NCBI GenBank assembly: GCA_902514875.1
Contig: CABXSY010000014.1
Span: 1-38,096 of the forward strand
Source: an uncultured Alphaproteobacteria bacterium
Lineage (GTDB): Bacteria; Pseudomonadota; Alphaproteobacteria; HIMB59; GCA-002718135
Direction of reading: 5' to 3'
Length of the DNA: 38,096 bases
The notes beneath the pieces are model-generated. The model was not told where the DNA came from. It did not search any database and saw nothing but the letters and a program-made list of their open reading frames with translations. Shown here piece after piece: positions 17,332 through 26,431 of the stretch; the stretch's first letter is position 1, and each line of letters begins with the position of its first letter. Made by a program: the position numbers and the translations under genes.

Positions 17332-18347
17332 TTTATATTACCAAGCCTATTCGCATTTTTTTGAGCTTTTATTGCCAATTCCATAACTTTTAAACAATGT
17401 GATTGATCCATTGCGGTACTTGTTCTATTTACAACATCACCCATTAATCTCTCAAAATATGTTAGGGGTTCTTTAGAAGCATTTTTGTATTCATATTTTT
17501 TATTATTAACTAAAAAAAGGTGATCTGTACCCTCTCTACCAACTAGATCGACATACTTTCTTAATTCAATGTATCCTTTTGTGCCTAAAATAGTCAATCT
17601 ACCATCACCCCAATTAGGCAAAGCATCAGGTGTGTACCAGTCTACCCTTATGTAACCTCTCCCCTTATCTCCATGGATTAGTATTTCACCAAAATCTTCA
17701 AACTTATTATGTTCTGGATTTGAAAAATTACCTGTTGAAGAATTTATAATTTCTACATTTTTAGATCCAGTAAAAAATAAAAACTGATCTATTTGATGTG
17801 AAGCAATATCACATAAAATACCACCATATTGATCATAATCAAAAAACCAATCAGGTCTAGTTTGAATATTTAATCGGTGAGGTCCCATTCCAATTGTTTG
17901 AACAACATCTCCAATTTCACCTGCTTGAATTAAATCATAGGCAATTTGAACTGAAGGCACTTCAAATCTTTCAGAAAAATCTATTGAAAAAATTTTTCCT
18001 GTTTTTTTTGTAGTATTTTCAATTTCTTTAAGTTGTTCTAAAGTTGTACAACCAGGTTTATCTAACATTACATCTTTTCCAGCATTCATACACTCAATAG
18101 CTAAAGCTGCTCTTTTAACTGGAATGTCAGCTATTAATACTAATTCAATTTCTTTATTTGCTAATAAATCCTCTTTATTTGTAAAGCGGGGTATATCAGG
18201 ATGTTTTTCATTAAAATCTTTTGTAATATTGTTATCTGTTTCATTCCACCAACCAACACACTCGCATCCCAAATTTAACATGCCATTTAATTGTCCAAAA
18301 ATGTGTCTATGCTCAACACCCATTGCAGCTACTTTAATTTTTCTCAT
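17328..18347 (-). CDS. Gfo/Idh/MocA-family sugar oxidoreductase (2), atypical
   Basis: A 339-residue member of the family with two departures from the usual motifs. The nucleotide loop reads AAMGVEHRHIFG instead of G.G..G, and the EKP motif is DKP (MLDKPG). The second-domain motif ILCDIASHQIDQFLFF keeps the Asp and His. The C-terminal part continues with strand segments typical of the family (GDKGRGYIRVDWY, LTILGTKGYIEL). It lies between another Gfo/Idh/MocA gene (11-bp gap upstream) and the UxaC-like gene (GTGA overlap downstream). This suggests that it acts on the same imported sugar or uronide. Substrate unknown. Confidence 0.85.
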   Translation of the reverse strand: MRKIKVAAMGVEHRHIFGQLNGMLNLGCECVGWWNETDNNITKDFNEKHPDIPRFTNKEDLLANKEIELVLIADIPVKRAALAIECMNAGKDVMLDKPGCTTLEQLKEIENTTKKTGKIFSIDFSERFEVPSVQIAYDLIQAGEIGDVVQTIGMGPHRLNIQTRPDWFFDYDQYGGILCDIASHQIDQFLFFTGSKNVEIINSSTGNFSNPEHNKFEDFGEILIHGDKGRGYIRVDWYTPDALPNWGDGRLTILGTKGYIELRKYVDLVGREGTDHLFLVNNKKYEYKNASKEPLTYFERLMGDVVNRTSTAMDQSHCLKVMELAIKAQKNANRLGNIK

Positions 18348-18358
18348 AATTAAATATT

Positions 18359-19387
18359 TTACTCCATTGTAATTAGTTTATTTTTATTAGATGATTCTAT
18401 CATTGCATCAATTAGATAATGTACCTTCAATGCTTCTTTTCCAGTAATTTCAAATTTTTCATTTGTGCTAATTGATTTTGCAAAATTATGTATAAGATCT
18501 TTATGCCAATCAAATGGAAAAGCCATAGGATCAGCACTGCCACCAGTTCCAGACTCCTCTCCATACTCTTCTTTCTCACCATTCCTCCAATTAATAATTA
18601 GTGTCCCCGCTTCAAGTTTGACTGTTGCATTTTCACAATGAAGAACAATTGACTCTGACGAGCCTGGAAAAACACTTGTTGAAGCGAATACAGATGCAAT
18701 TAGGCTATTTTTAAATTTAATACCTCCAGTTACAAAATTTTCTGACTCCATTTTATGAAACTTTGTAGTTTCTGCCATTACCATCACCTCTTTAACATCT
18801 CCTAAAAGACTAATGGCAAGATCAAGTGTATGAATAGCTTGGCTTATAAGAACTCCTCCACCATCTCTCTTGTATGTTCCTCTACCTGGTTCATCATAAT
18901 ATGACTGTTCTCTCCACCATGGAATATTGATTTGAGCTGAAAAAATTTGACCAAATTTATTATCATTTATTAATGATTTTAATTTAATTGAGGATTTTCT
19001 AAATCTATGTTGAAAAACTATACCGAGGCTAACTTTATTATTTTCACAAATTGAAATTATTTTTTTTGCATTTTCTAAAGTTCGTTCAATTGGTTTTTCC
19101 ATTAAGATATGTTTTCCATGTTTGCTAAATTGCTCAACTAGTTCTAAACGTTGATTTGGAGGGGTGATGATATCAACCATCTCAACTTTAGGATTATTAT
19201 AAATACTATCAATATCTTGAAATGTATCAAAATTAAAATTTTTAGAAAAATTTTCTCTTTTATCTTTATTTCTTGAAAAAACTCCAACTACATTAATATC
19301 ATCTTTTAATTCATTTAAAGCCAAAGCATGGGGTTTGGCGGCCATACCCGTACCAATAATAGCAAGTCCAATTTTTTTTGAACTCAT
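18359..19387 (-). CDS. Gfo/Idh/MocA-family sugar oxidoreductase (3)
   Basis: A 342-residue oxidoreductase with the family glycine loop IIGTGMAAKPH near residues 11-20, a canonical EKP motif (HILMEKPIER) and the GGGVLISQAIHTLDL catalytic segment. The start ATG shares one base with the stop of the MalK-type ATPase gene (TAATG), so translation is coupled to the transporter. The sequence is closer to oxidoreductase 1 (both have GGGVLI.QAIH/SIH) than to its immediate neighbour, oxidoreductase 2. It likely oxidises the carbohydrate brought in by the transporter; the substrate is unknown. Confidence 0.88.
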   Translation of the reverse strand: MSSKKIGLAIIGTGMAAKPHALALNELKDDINVVGVFSRNKDKRENFSKNFNFDTFQDIDSIYNNPKVEMVDIITPPNQRLELVEQFSKHGKHILMEKPIERTLENAKKIISICENNKVSLGIVFQHRFRKSSIKLKSLINDNKFGQIFSAQINIPWWREQSYYDEPGRGTYKRDGGGVLISQAIHTLDLAISLLGDVKEVMVMAETTKFHKMESENFVTGGIKFKNSLIASVFASTSVFPGSSESIVLHCENATVKLEAGTLIINWRNGEKEEYGEESGTGGSADPMAFPFDWHKDLIHNFAKSISTNEKFEITGKEALKVHYLIDAMIESSNKNKLITME

Positions 19388-20469
19388 TAATTATTTTTTT
19401 TTGATACAGACATTCCATTTTCTTCAAAAAGATGAACTGAATCTCTTTTAAAACGAAGATATAATTCTTCTCCCTTATTTATTTTATATTGACCGGTATG
19501 GTGAACAATTAATTGTTTTATTCCTTCACCCTGACAATAAAAATAAGTTTCACTTCCCAGTTGTTCAGTAAAATTAACATGTACTTTCAAATCTGAATTT
19601 TGCTGTTCGCAAACTTCTATATGTTCAGGCCTTATCCCAAGAGAATAAGGTGTATTATTTTGTAAATTTTTATGATTTGTTTGTAAATTCAATGCATCTG
19701 AAACTAAATTAAATGAACCAGATTTATCAATTGCTTTAACTTTTATAAAATTCATTTTTGGAGATCCAATGAAACCAGCTACAAAAATATCGCTGGGATT
19801 ATTATATAAATCAAGAGGTGCTCCTGCTTGTGCAACATAACCATTATTTAAAACTACTATTTGATCAGCCAATGTCATTGCTTCAACTTGATCATGTGTA
19901 ACATAAATCATTGTACCACCAATTTTTTCATGAAGTGCTGATAATTCTTTTCTCATTGTTACTCTTAACTCAGCGTCAAGATTAGATAAGGGTTCATCAA
20001 ACAAAAATGCTTTTGGATCTCTAACTATTGCTCTGCCAATAGCTACTCTTTGTCTTTGGCCACCAGAAAGTGCTTTTGGTTTTCTTTGAAGATACTCTTC
20101 AATTTGTAAAAGTTTAGCAGCACTATTAACTTTTTCTTCAATTGTTTTTTTATCAATTTTTAGATTTTCCAATGCAAAAGCCATGTTTTTAAAAACAGAC
20201 ATATGAGGATACAAGGCATATGATTGAAAAACCATAGCCAAACCTCTTTCTGAAGCCGGTATATTGCTTACTTCATTTCCGTCGATTAAAATTTCTCCTG
20301 ATGTAATTCTTTCTAATCCAGCAATAATTCTTAATAATGTTGACTTACCACATCCAGAGGGGCCAACTAAAACTAGAAATTTACCACTTTCAACTTTCAA
20401 ATCTACTCCGTGGATTACTTCTGTTTGATCATAACTTTTAAAAATATCTTTTAATATAATTTCAGTCAT
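19387..20469 (-). CDS. Sugar ABC importer ATPase, MalK/UgpC/AglK type
   Basis: A 360-residue CUT1-family ATPase. Walker A GPSGCGKST at 36-44, Q-loop Gln82 in VFQSYALYPHM, signature LSGGQRQR at 134-141 and Walker B FLFDEP at 155-160 are intact. Residues from about 240 form the C-terminal OB/TOBE regulatory domain (SLGIRPEHI, LRFKRDSVHLF). It powers import through the two permeases encoded upstream. Unusually, the gene is separated from them by a hydroxyacid dehydrogenase gene, with which it overlaps by 4 bp (ATGA). Confidence 0.94.
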   Translation of the reverse strand: MTEIILKDIFKSYDQTEVIHGVDLKVESGKFLVLVGPSGCGKSTLLRIIAGLERITSGEILIDGNEVSNIPASERGLAMVFQSYALYPHMSVFKNMAFALENLKIDKKTIEEKVNSAAKLLQIEEYLQRKPKALSGGQRQRVAIGRAIVRDPKAFLFDEPLSNLDAELRVTMRKELSALHEKIGGTMIYVTHDQVEAMTLADQIVVLNNGYVAQAGAPLDLYNNPSDIFVAGFIGSPKMNFIKVKAIDKSGSFNLVSDALNLQTNHKNLQNNTPYSLGIRPEHIEVCEQQNSDLKVHVNFTEQLGSETYFYCQGEGIKQLIVHHTGQYKINKGEELYLRFKRDSVHLFEENGMSVSKKNN

Positions 20470-21479
20470 CTATCTCTTCTCATTATTGCTTTATCTGGGT
20501 CAGCGTGTTGTAAGTGTATAGGTGGCATCCCATTCAATATTTTTTTTATATCATTCATCATCATATCTCTTATATTTTTATATGAGTAATCTAAAGCACC
20601 TGCAACATGTGAAGTAAATAAAATATTAGATTTTTTTCTATAAGCTGAATCTACTGGTACAGGCTCGACTGGATATACGTCTATAGCTGCTCTAAAATAT
20701 TCATTTTCAGCAAGTTCAATAAATTCGTCAAAATCAACCACCTCTGCTCTACTGACTAGAATTACTGAACTATTTTTTTTAATTAATTTTAATTTATCTT
20801 TACTGATAAAGCCTTCATTTTCAGTGGTAACTCCAGCTAGTATAAATATAAATTTATTGTTAGATAATAAATCATCAATAGATACAGGGATTACACCCTG
20901 ACTTTCTAGGTATTCATTAGATAACCATGGATCAAATACTGAAATTTTACAGTTAAATGGTTTTAACAAAGGAAGTAAACTTTTTGCTAAATTTCCAAAA
21001 CCAATTAATCCAACATTTGAATTAAAAAGTGTGTAAGCAAATTTATTTTCTTTGATTCCATATTGCTCTTCAGAACTAAGAAATTTTTTGTAAACTCCCA
21101 AAACATTTCTAGAAAGTGAGATTGCATAACCTATACAAGCTTCAGCAACGGCAGGAGCCATGGCAGGTGCAGCTGATAAAACATAAATACCCCTTTTATG
21201 TGCTTCATGATAATCAATATTAGGCTCCCAATTTGCTTTGACATTAATAATGGCTTTAATTTTTTTTGATTTATCTAAACGTTCTTTTGGCATTGCAGTC
21301 TGACCAACTAATATTTCAATTTCTTCAATATTTTTTTCTACAAGTTCATCAGGAGCTCGGCTGCCAAAGTGATAGACTAAATTAGATATTTTTTCTAATT
21401 CAGTCTTAAAATCATTGGTAAAAACCATTTCTTCATTTCTTGGATAAGGATCAAAAAAAATTAGAGGTTTATCTTGCAT
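20466..21479 (-). CDS. D-2-hydroxyacid dehydrogenase inside the importer operon
   Basis: A 337-residue protein (2-Hacid_dh, PF00389/PF02826). The NAD loop GLIGFGNLA is at 157-165 and the catalytic triad is Arg244 (LVSRAE), Glu272 (DVYPVEP) and His291 (SHVAGA). The open frame extends upstream to 21590, but the ATG at 21479 is chosen. It gives a one-base TAATG overlap with the permease stop, removes a 37-residue tail unlike the family and starts MQDKPLIFFDPYPR as expected for a first strand. The position between the permease and ATPase genes implies that it acts on a product of the imported compound, for example a 2-keto sugar acid or glyoxylate/hydroxypyruvate. Substrate unknown. Confidence 0.88.
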   Translation of the reverse strand: MQDKPLIFFDPYPRNEEMVFTNDFKTELEKISNLVYHFGSRAPDELVEKNIEEIEILVGQTAMPKERLDKSKKIKAIINVKANWEPNIDYHEAHKRGIYVLSAAPAMAPAVAEACIGYAISLSRNVLGVYKKFLSSEEQYGIKENKFAYTLFNSNVGLIGFGNLAKSLLPLLKPFNCKISVFDPWLSNEYLESQGVIPVSIDDLLSNNKFIFILAGVTTENEGFISKDKLKLIKKNSSVILVSRAEVVDFDEFIELAENEYFRAAIDVYPVEPVPVDSAYRKKSNILFTSHVAGALDYSYKNIRDMMMNDIKKILNGMPPIHLQHADPDKAIMRRDR

Positions 21480-22543
21480 TACTTCATACCTGTGCTTGCT
21501 ATTCCTGTTGTTATAAATTTTTGTAAGTAAGCAAATATAATTGCTATAGGTAATAAAGTTACCATAGTCATTGATAATACATAATTCCACTGACTAGTTA
21601 ATTCTCCATGAAATGCATTTAATCCAATTTGTAATGTATAAACTTCACTTTTTGATAAAACTATTAAAGGCCATAAGAAATCATTCCATCTCCACATTAT
21701 TGAAAAAATTGCCAAGACTGCAATAGCTGGTATAGACAAAGGTAACACAACTCGCCAATAAATTGCCCATTCACTTGCATGATCCATTCTTGCTGCCTCT
21801 ATAAGCTCTCTTGGCAATGTAAGCATATATTGACGAAGTAAAAAAACCCCTGTTGGTGTTGCAGCACCTGGTAGAATTACACCCCATAATGAATTAATCA
21901 TTCCAAAGTTTGCAACAACGTAAAAAACTGGAACCAAAATTATGGTTAGTGGAATTAGTAATGTACCTATAACAAAAACGAGTGCAAAATTTTTTCCTCT
22001 AAACTCATAGATAGAAAGTGCGTATGCTGCCATTGAATTTATTATCAAAGTTATTATTGTTGCAACAACAGTAATGAAAGTTGAATTTTTGAAATAAAGT
22101 AAAAAATCATATTTTCTTAAAGGATCAACATAGTTTTCCCACTGAATTTTAAATTCTCTAATTTTTTCTCTTTTATCAATTGGCACTTTTACTGTTTCTC
22201 CTGGGTTTAGAGGGTCAACCATTTTAGCATTAATTCCAATTCTTTTAATTTGTGCTAACTGCTTTACTGACCCATCTTCTTGAGTCACATTAAAAATTGG
22301 TAAAGGTTTATCGTATCCTTCAACATCAACTTGAATTTGTGAAAGTGGTAAAATTGTTGGGGGATATTCTTGTATACCCGCTAATGTTTTTAATGAAGAT
22401 AATCCTAACCAAACAACAGGACCAAACATCAGAAGAACACCTAAAAATAAATAAAAATAAGAAAAATAATCTGTCCAATGATATTTATTTTTATATCTTT
22501 TTTTTGTAGCAATTTTTATTATTCTTGAAGCTGTTTCAGACAT
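21479..22543 (-). CDS. Sugar ABC importer permease, MalG/AglG type with periplasmic insert
   Basis: A 354-residue CUT1 permease (BPD_transp_1), longer than the usual 275-300. The first helix (about 25-48) is followed by an insert of roughly 75 polar residues (EYPPTILPLSQIQVDVEGYD to the region of IQWENYV). The NST start of the second helix and five further helices come next. The EAA loop AARMDHASEWAIYWRVVLP, which docks the ATPase, is intact. Long inserts of this kind occur in the AglG alpha-glucoside branch, so an oligosaccharide or glycoside substrate is possible. It lies 1 bp downstream of the MalF-type gene, and its stop overlaps the dehydrogenase start. Confidence 0.92.
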   Translation of the reverse strand: MSETASRIIKIATKKRYKNKYHWTDYFSYFYLFLGVLLMFGPVVWLGLSSLKTLAGIQEYPPTILPLSQIQVDVEGYDKPLPIFNVTQEDGSVKQLAQIKRIGINAKMVDPLNPGETVKVPIDKREKIREFKIQWENYVDPLRKYDFLLYFKNSTFITVVATIITLIINSMAAYALSIYEFRGKNFALVFVIGTLLIPLTIILVPVFYVVANFGMINSLWGVILPGAATPTGVFLLRQYMLTLPRELIEAARMDHASEWAIYWRVVLPLSIPAIAVLAIFSIMWRWNDFLWPLIVLSKSEVYTLQIGLNAFHGELTSQWNYVLSMTMVTLLPIAIIFAYLQKFITTGIASTGMK

Positions 22544-22544
22544 G

Positions 22545-23576
22545 TTAAATTTCTTGATGTTTACTTTCTTTGTTTCGACTAAAATATAATTGCATAAGTG
22601 TTAAAAATAAAAGTACCACACCAAGAACCATAGATGCAGCCGCAGCAAGACCAAAATTTTGGACAGATCCAGATGAAGCAAATCCTGTGGTAAAAATATA
22701 TTGAACAATCAATGATGTAGATGTTCCAGGCCCTCCACCAGTTAAGACATAAATTTCATCGAATGTTTGAACACCTTTTATTGAAGCAAGAATAAATACA
22801 ACTAATAAATTTGGCATTAGAAGAGGTAGAGTTATTCGAAAGAAAATTCTTTCTCGGCTAGTTCCATCCATTTCGGCTGCCTCATATAAATTTGGAGGTA
22901 TTGCTTGAAGACCTGCTAGAACAATCAAAGTGTAAAAGCCCATATGGGCCCATATTGATACAAAGATTACTGATGCCATAGCCCACGATGGATCAGTTAA
23001 AAATGATACTTTGTCTCCACCATAAGACTCAATAATAGCATTGAAAGCTCCATTTTTTAGTAATATCCATTGCCAAATCAAACCAACAACAACTGGGGAT
23101 AATAAAACAGGGAAAAAAAATACTGATCTAAAAAAACCTCTGCCAATAATTTTCTTATTCAATATCACAGCAGTCAAGACCGAAAAGAAAATCATTAAGC
23201 CAACTTGAAAAACAACAAAAAATATAGTGTTATAAACTCCTCTCCAAAAAAAATCTTCTGTACATGTATTTGGGTTTAAGTAACTCTCACAATCAAATAA
23301 CTGATCATATTGTTTTGTTGTAGGAAGTTCTCTCTCAGCAAATAATAGTTCATCACCAGATGATAGTGAAAAGAAAAAGTTTGCAACAAGAGGCATTATT
23401 ACAAATAATCCAAAAAAAATTAAATTTGGAAGCAAAAAAATATATGGCATATTTCTTACACCAATAATTTTTTGAATTGGCCACATGATTAAATCAATTG
23501 CATGCATTAAAAATGCAAAAGGAATGTTTAAAATTCTAAGGAAAAAATTTTTTGTTTGATTGCTAATATTTTCCAT
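22545..23576 (-). CDS. Sugar ABC importer permease, MalF/AglF type
   Basis: A 343-residue CUT1 permease with about seven hydrophobic segments. An amphipathic N-terminal region precedes the IFLLPNLIFFGLFVIMPL helix. A periplasmic loop contains two Cys (CESYLNPNTC) that may form a disulfide. The EAA loop AAEMDGTSRERIFFRITLP contacts the ATPase. It should pair with the MalG-type permease downstream. A strong terminator-like hairpin separates it from the binding-protein gene, so the permeases are probably expressed at a lower level. Confidence 0.92.
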   Translation of the reverse strand: MENISNQTKNFFLRILNIPFAFLMHAIDLIMWPIQKIIGVRNMPYIFLLPNLIFFGLFVIMPLVANFFFSLSSGDELLFAERELPTTKQYDQLFDCESYLNPNTCTEDFFWRGVYNTIFFVVFQVGLMIFFSVLTAVILNKKIIGRGFFRSVFFFPVLLSPVVVGLIWQWILLKNGAFNAIIESYGGDKVSFLTDPSWAMASVIFVSIWAHMGFYTLIVLAGLQAIPPNLYEAAEMDGTSRERIFFRITLPLLMPNLLVVFILASIKGVQTFDEIYVLTGGGPGTSTSLIVQYIFTTGFASSGSVQNFGLAAAASMVLGVVLLFLTLMQLYFSRNKESKHQEI

Positions 23577-23588
23577 TAAATAATTTCG

Positions 23589-23617
23589 AAAAAAAGCTGC
23601 TCAAAAAGAGCAGCTTT
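23589..23617 (-). terminator. Hairpin plus T-tract after second binding-protein gene
   Basis: On the minus strand a perfect 10-bp stem AAAGCTGCTC / GAGCAGCTTT (23617-23608 with 23602-23593) encloses a 5-nt T loop and runs into seven T (23595-23589, sharing three bases with the stem foot). It has the form of an intrinsic terminator but lies inside the operon, 24 bp after the binding-protein stop and 12 bp before the permease start. It is placed the same way as the hairpin at 8606-8628. Confidence 0.88.
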
Positions 23618-23641
23618 ATATTTTTATTATTTTGGATGTAA

Positions 23642-24922
23642 TTATCCGCCGTATTTTTCTTTAAGTTGTTTTTCAACATCTTCATCCATACGCTCCCAAG
23701 CTTCATCCATTGTCATTTCACCAACAATAGCTTGTCCAAGTCTTGAGATAATTGCATTAAACATTATACGGTTGTCAACATGTGCCTGAAGATCAAAAGC
23801 GACTTGATCAATAGTTGGCACTGCACCAGCAAAAGTGTTTAAGGCATGTTTAGCATTTGGATCATCAGTTTGATAGTCAACTTGTAGATCTAGGTGTCCA
23901 GGAATAGCAAGAACTTGACCAATAAAACTACTTAGTTGTTCTTTACTAGAAAGATAATCCATTACCTTTCCTACAGCAGGATTAGCATTGAATGCTAATA
24001 GTGCATTTCCACCTGGCATTCCAGTACATGCAGCAGGACCACATGGAGCTGGTACAGCCCACCAATCAAAATCATCTCCAACTTCATTTGCGAATCTTCC
24101 AATTTGCCATGAACCACTCATCATGAAAACTACCTCAGCAGCATTCCACCAATCGTTTGGAGCATGATACTTAGATCCTGAAACTGATCCCCAAAGATCT
24201 TTACTCATTGTACCTGCTTGGTGCCAATCATAAAGCATTTGAGTCATAGCCTTTAATCCATCATCAACTAATTTTGGATCGCCACTTGCATCAAAATATT
24301 TCGCACCCATAGAGATTGCTGGGCCTGATACACGGTGACCTGATCTATCCCAAGCCATTGGAATAGGAGTACCTGTTTTTTCTGCTACCTCAATTGAAAC
24401 TGCTGCCCATTCTTCCCAAGTTGCACCAGGGCCTAATAGATCTACACCAGCTTGTTCAAATAAAGTTTTATTTACATATGGACCTGTAACAGTCATCGTA
24501 GAATGAAAACCATGAATTGAAGTAGTATCTCCAGGCTTACGATACCAATTTAAAAAAGGACCGAAGCTTTTTTCATAGTAACTTGGATCAGCTACGTAAG
24601 GTGTAATATCAGCATAATATTTATTTAATCCACCAAGATCAGTAACACGAGCAATGTCCGGACCTTCTCCAGCAGCAAGCTGAATAGGTAAAGTGTTCAT
24701 TATTGCATCGTAAGGTACAATATCTAAAATTACATTTATATCTGGATTAGCTGCATTAAACTCATCAATTTGTGCTGCAATTGGCACATTTTCTTTATCT
24801 CCATCACCATACCACATAATACGTACATCTGTGGCAGCAAAAGAAACTGCAGAAATTAAAGTTAATGAGAATGAAACTAAAGCTACAGATATTGCTTTTA
24901 AAATAAACTTAATGTTCATCAT
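23642..24922 (-). CDS. Periplasmic sugar-binding protein of MalEFGK/Agl-type importer
   Basis: A 426-residue family-1 extracellular solute-binding protein (PF01547/PF13416). A Sec signal peptide covers about residues 1-29, with a likely cut after VSFA before ATDVRIMWYGDG. The mature protein is rich in Trp, Asp and Gly. It has the IDEFNAANPDINV and AAGEGPDIARV segments typical of UgpB/MalE-like proteins. Codon use is less AT-rich than nearby genes, consistent with high expression. GGAGG (24927-24931) lies 4 nt before the first ATG, the same spacing as in the other binding-protein gene, so that start is preferred over the second ATG at 24919. Substrate unknown; neighbours suggest a glycoside or uronide. 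Confidence 0.93.
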   Translation of the reverse strand: MMNIKFILKAISVALVSFSLTLISAVSFAATDVRIMWYGDGDKENVPIAAQIDEFNAANPDINVILDIVPYDAIMNTLPIQLAAGEGPDIARVTDLGGLNKYYADITPYVADPSYYEKSFGPFLNWYRKPGDTTSIHGFHSTMTVTGPYVNKTLFEQAGVDLLGPGATWEEWAAVSIEVAEKTGTPIPMAWDRSGHRVSGPAISMGAKYFDASGDPKLVDDGLKAMTQMLYDWHQAGTMSKDLWGSVSGSKYHAPNDWWNAAEVVFMMSGSWQIGRFANEVGDDFDWWAVPAPCGPAACTGMPGGNALLAFNANPAVGKVMDYLSSKEQLSSFIGQVLAIPGHLDLQVDYQTDDPNAKHALNTFAGAVPTIDQVAFDLQAHVDNRIMFNAIISRLGQAIVGEMTMDEAWERMDEDVEKQLKEKYGG

Positions 24923-25057
24923 TTATCCTCCAATTTTTTTCAGACTTAAACATATTAAATTATTATATACAAGTAATAAAAACCTAGAAATAATGGCGAA
25001 TTTTTAAATTAAATAATAATATTTGCTAAAAAAATATTATAAACATATCAAGATTCA
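24923..25057. promoter_or_regulatory. Divergent intergenic region with candidate promoter for importer operon
   Basis: This 135-bp spacer separates the importer operon (minus) from the isomerase-like gene (plus). On the minus strand a perfect TATAAT (24967-24962) lies 39 nt before the binding-protein ATG, with a poor -35 (TTTCTA at 17-bp spacing). On the plus strand a TATTAT (25035-25040) lies 17 nt before the ATG at 25058, without a Shine-Dalgarno. The DNA is so A/T-rich that chance matches are likely. No clear operator was found. Confidence 0.4.
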
Positions 25058-26431
25058 ATGATTGGTTATTTAGCATTAGCAAGAGATACATTTGATATAA
25101 GTTATGCTTTAGATAATAAAAAGTGTTTTGAAAAATATATAGATATCTTAAATATTAAATACTCACCTTTTAATGAATTAATAACAAATGATGAAACAGG
25201 AAAAAAAGCTATTAGTTATTTTAAAAAACTAAATTGTACCAAATATATAATTGCTCAAACAACTTTCACTGATGCGAAATTTATAACAAGTTTTGCTAAA
25301 ACATTTAATAAACCAATACATTTAATAAGTTTTAAAGAGCCAAGAACAGGTAAGCGATTAAGATTGAACTCTTTATGTGGTGTAAATCTTGCCATGCATT
25401 CTCTAATCAAATTAAAATATAAGCCAGAATTTTCAATATTTATTAATAATAAATTATTCGAAATGGAAAGAATTAATAATTTTATAGAGAATAAAAAAAT
25501 TTTAAAGAATAATAGATTAAAAAAAATAACAAGTTCTAAAAAAGAAAATAACAAAATTTTTTCAAAGACAAAGAATTTAGGAATTGTTGGCAAAAGACCA
25601 GATGGTTTTTATACCTGCGATTATGATAATAAAGAAATAGAAAAAAAGTTAAATTATAATGTTAAGAAAATTAAATTAGAAACTTTATTTAATATTTCTA
25701 AAAATGTTAGCACTAAAGATATTACAAAAACTAAAAATCAAATAAAAAAAGATTTGAAATCAGTCTCAAAGTTGAATGCAAATGAGTTAAATAAAAGTAT
25801 TTCAATATTTCATGGACTAGAAAAAATAAAAAATGACAATAAAATTGATACTTTTGCAATTAAGTGCTGGCCTGAAATGTTTACTCAATTTGGATGCGCA
25901 TCATGTGGTCCAATGGCTATGATGAATGAAAAAGGTGTTAGTAGCGCATGTGAAGCTGATGTATTAGGAAGTATAAGTTGTGATATTTTAAATAAGATAA
26001 ATAATAAACCTTCACTTTTAGTAGATGTTGTTGATTGTGATCCCAAAACCGATACTTTAGTTTTTTGGCATTGTGGATTAGCTCCAATTAGTATGGCAAA
26101 AAAAAATACTGCAAGTGCAACTGTACATTCTAATAGAAGGAAAGCATTGCTACATGATTTTGCATTTAGACCTGGCAAAATAACAATATTTAGAGTTTCA
26201 AAATCAGAAAATAAACTAAAATTTATTATTATGAAGGGTGAAGTTTTAGATAAAAAAAATTCATTTTCAGGTACTTCGGGTGTTGTTAAATTGCAAAAAA
26301 ATACCTATCAAAAATTAGTTAGGTTATTTACGTCTGGTATCGAACATCATTTAGCATTCACATATGGAGATGTATATTCAGAAATAAAAAAATTAAGTGC
26401 GCAATTAAATATTCCAATTTACACAGCATGA
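25058..26431 (+). CDS. L-fucose/L-arabinose isomerase-like protein
   Basis: A 457-residue protein of the FucI/AraA-like fold (COG2407). The C-terminal half is well conserved: KCWPEM at 269-274, FGCASCGPMAMMNE at 278-291, ACEADVLG at 297-304, VDVVDCDP at 322-329, FWHCGLAP at 336-343 and HHLAFTYGD at 430-438. Glu299/Asp301 and His430 or His431 are candidates for the metal site. The N-terminal part matches only loosely, and residues 135-245 are a Lys/Asn-rich stretch. The family isomerises aldoses and ketoses; a relative serves as sulfoquinovose isomerase in the sulfo-transaldolase pathway, as I recall. It overlaps the next oxidoreductase gene by 4 bp. Substrate open. Confidence 0.78.
   Translation: MIGYLALARDTFDISYALDNKKCFEKYIDILNIKYSPFNELITNDETGKKAISYFKKLNCTKYIIAQTTFTDAKFITSFAKTFNKPIHLISFKEPRTGKRLRLNSLCGVNLAMHSLIKLKYKPEFSIFINNKLFEMERINNFIENKKILKNNRLKKITSSKKENNKIFSKTKNLGIVGKRPDGFYTCDYDNKEIEKKLNYNVKKIKLETLFNISKNVSTKDITKTKNQIKKDLKSVSKLNANELNKSISIFHGLEKIKNDNKIDTFAIKCWPEMFTQFGCASCGPMAMMNEKGVSSACEADVLGSISCDILNKINNKPSLLVDVVDCDPKTDTLVFWHCGLAPISMAKKNTASATVHSNRRKALLHDFAFRPGKITIFRVSKSENKLKFIIMKGEVLDKKNSFSGTSGVVKLQKNTYQKLVRLFTSGIEHHLAFTYGDVYSEIKKLSAQLNIPIYTA

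Noticed and set aside
21480-21590. Longer start for the hydroxyacid dehydrogenase
   Set aside because: It would add 37 residues overlapping the permease gene and unlike the family; the TAATG start at 21479 fits better.
25255-26178. Minus-strand open frames inside the isomerase-like gene
   Set aside because: Low-complexity, hydrophobic translations antisense to conserved coding sequence; no start signals.
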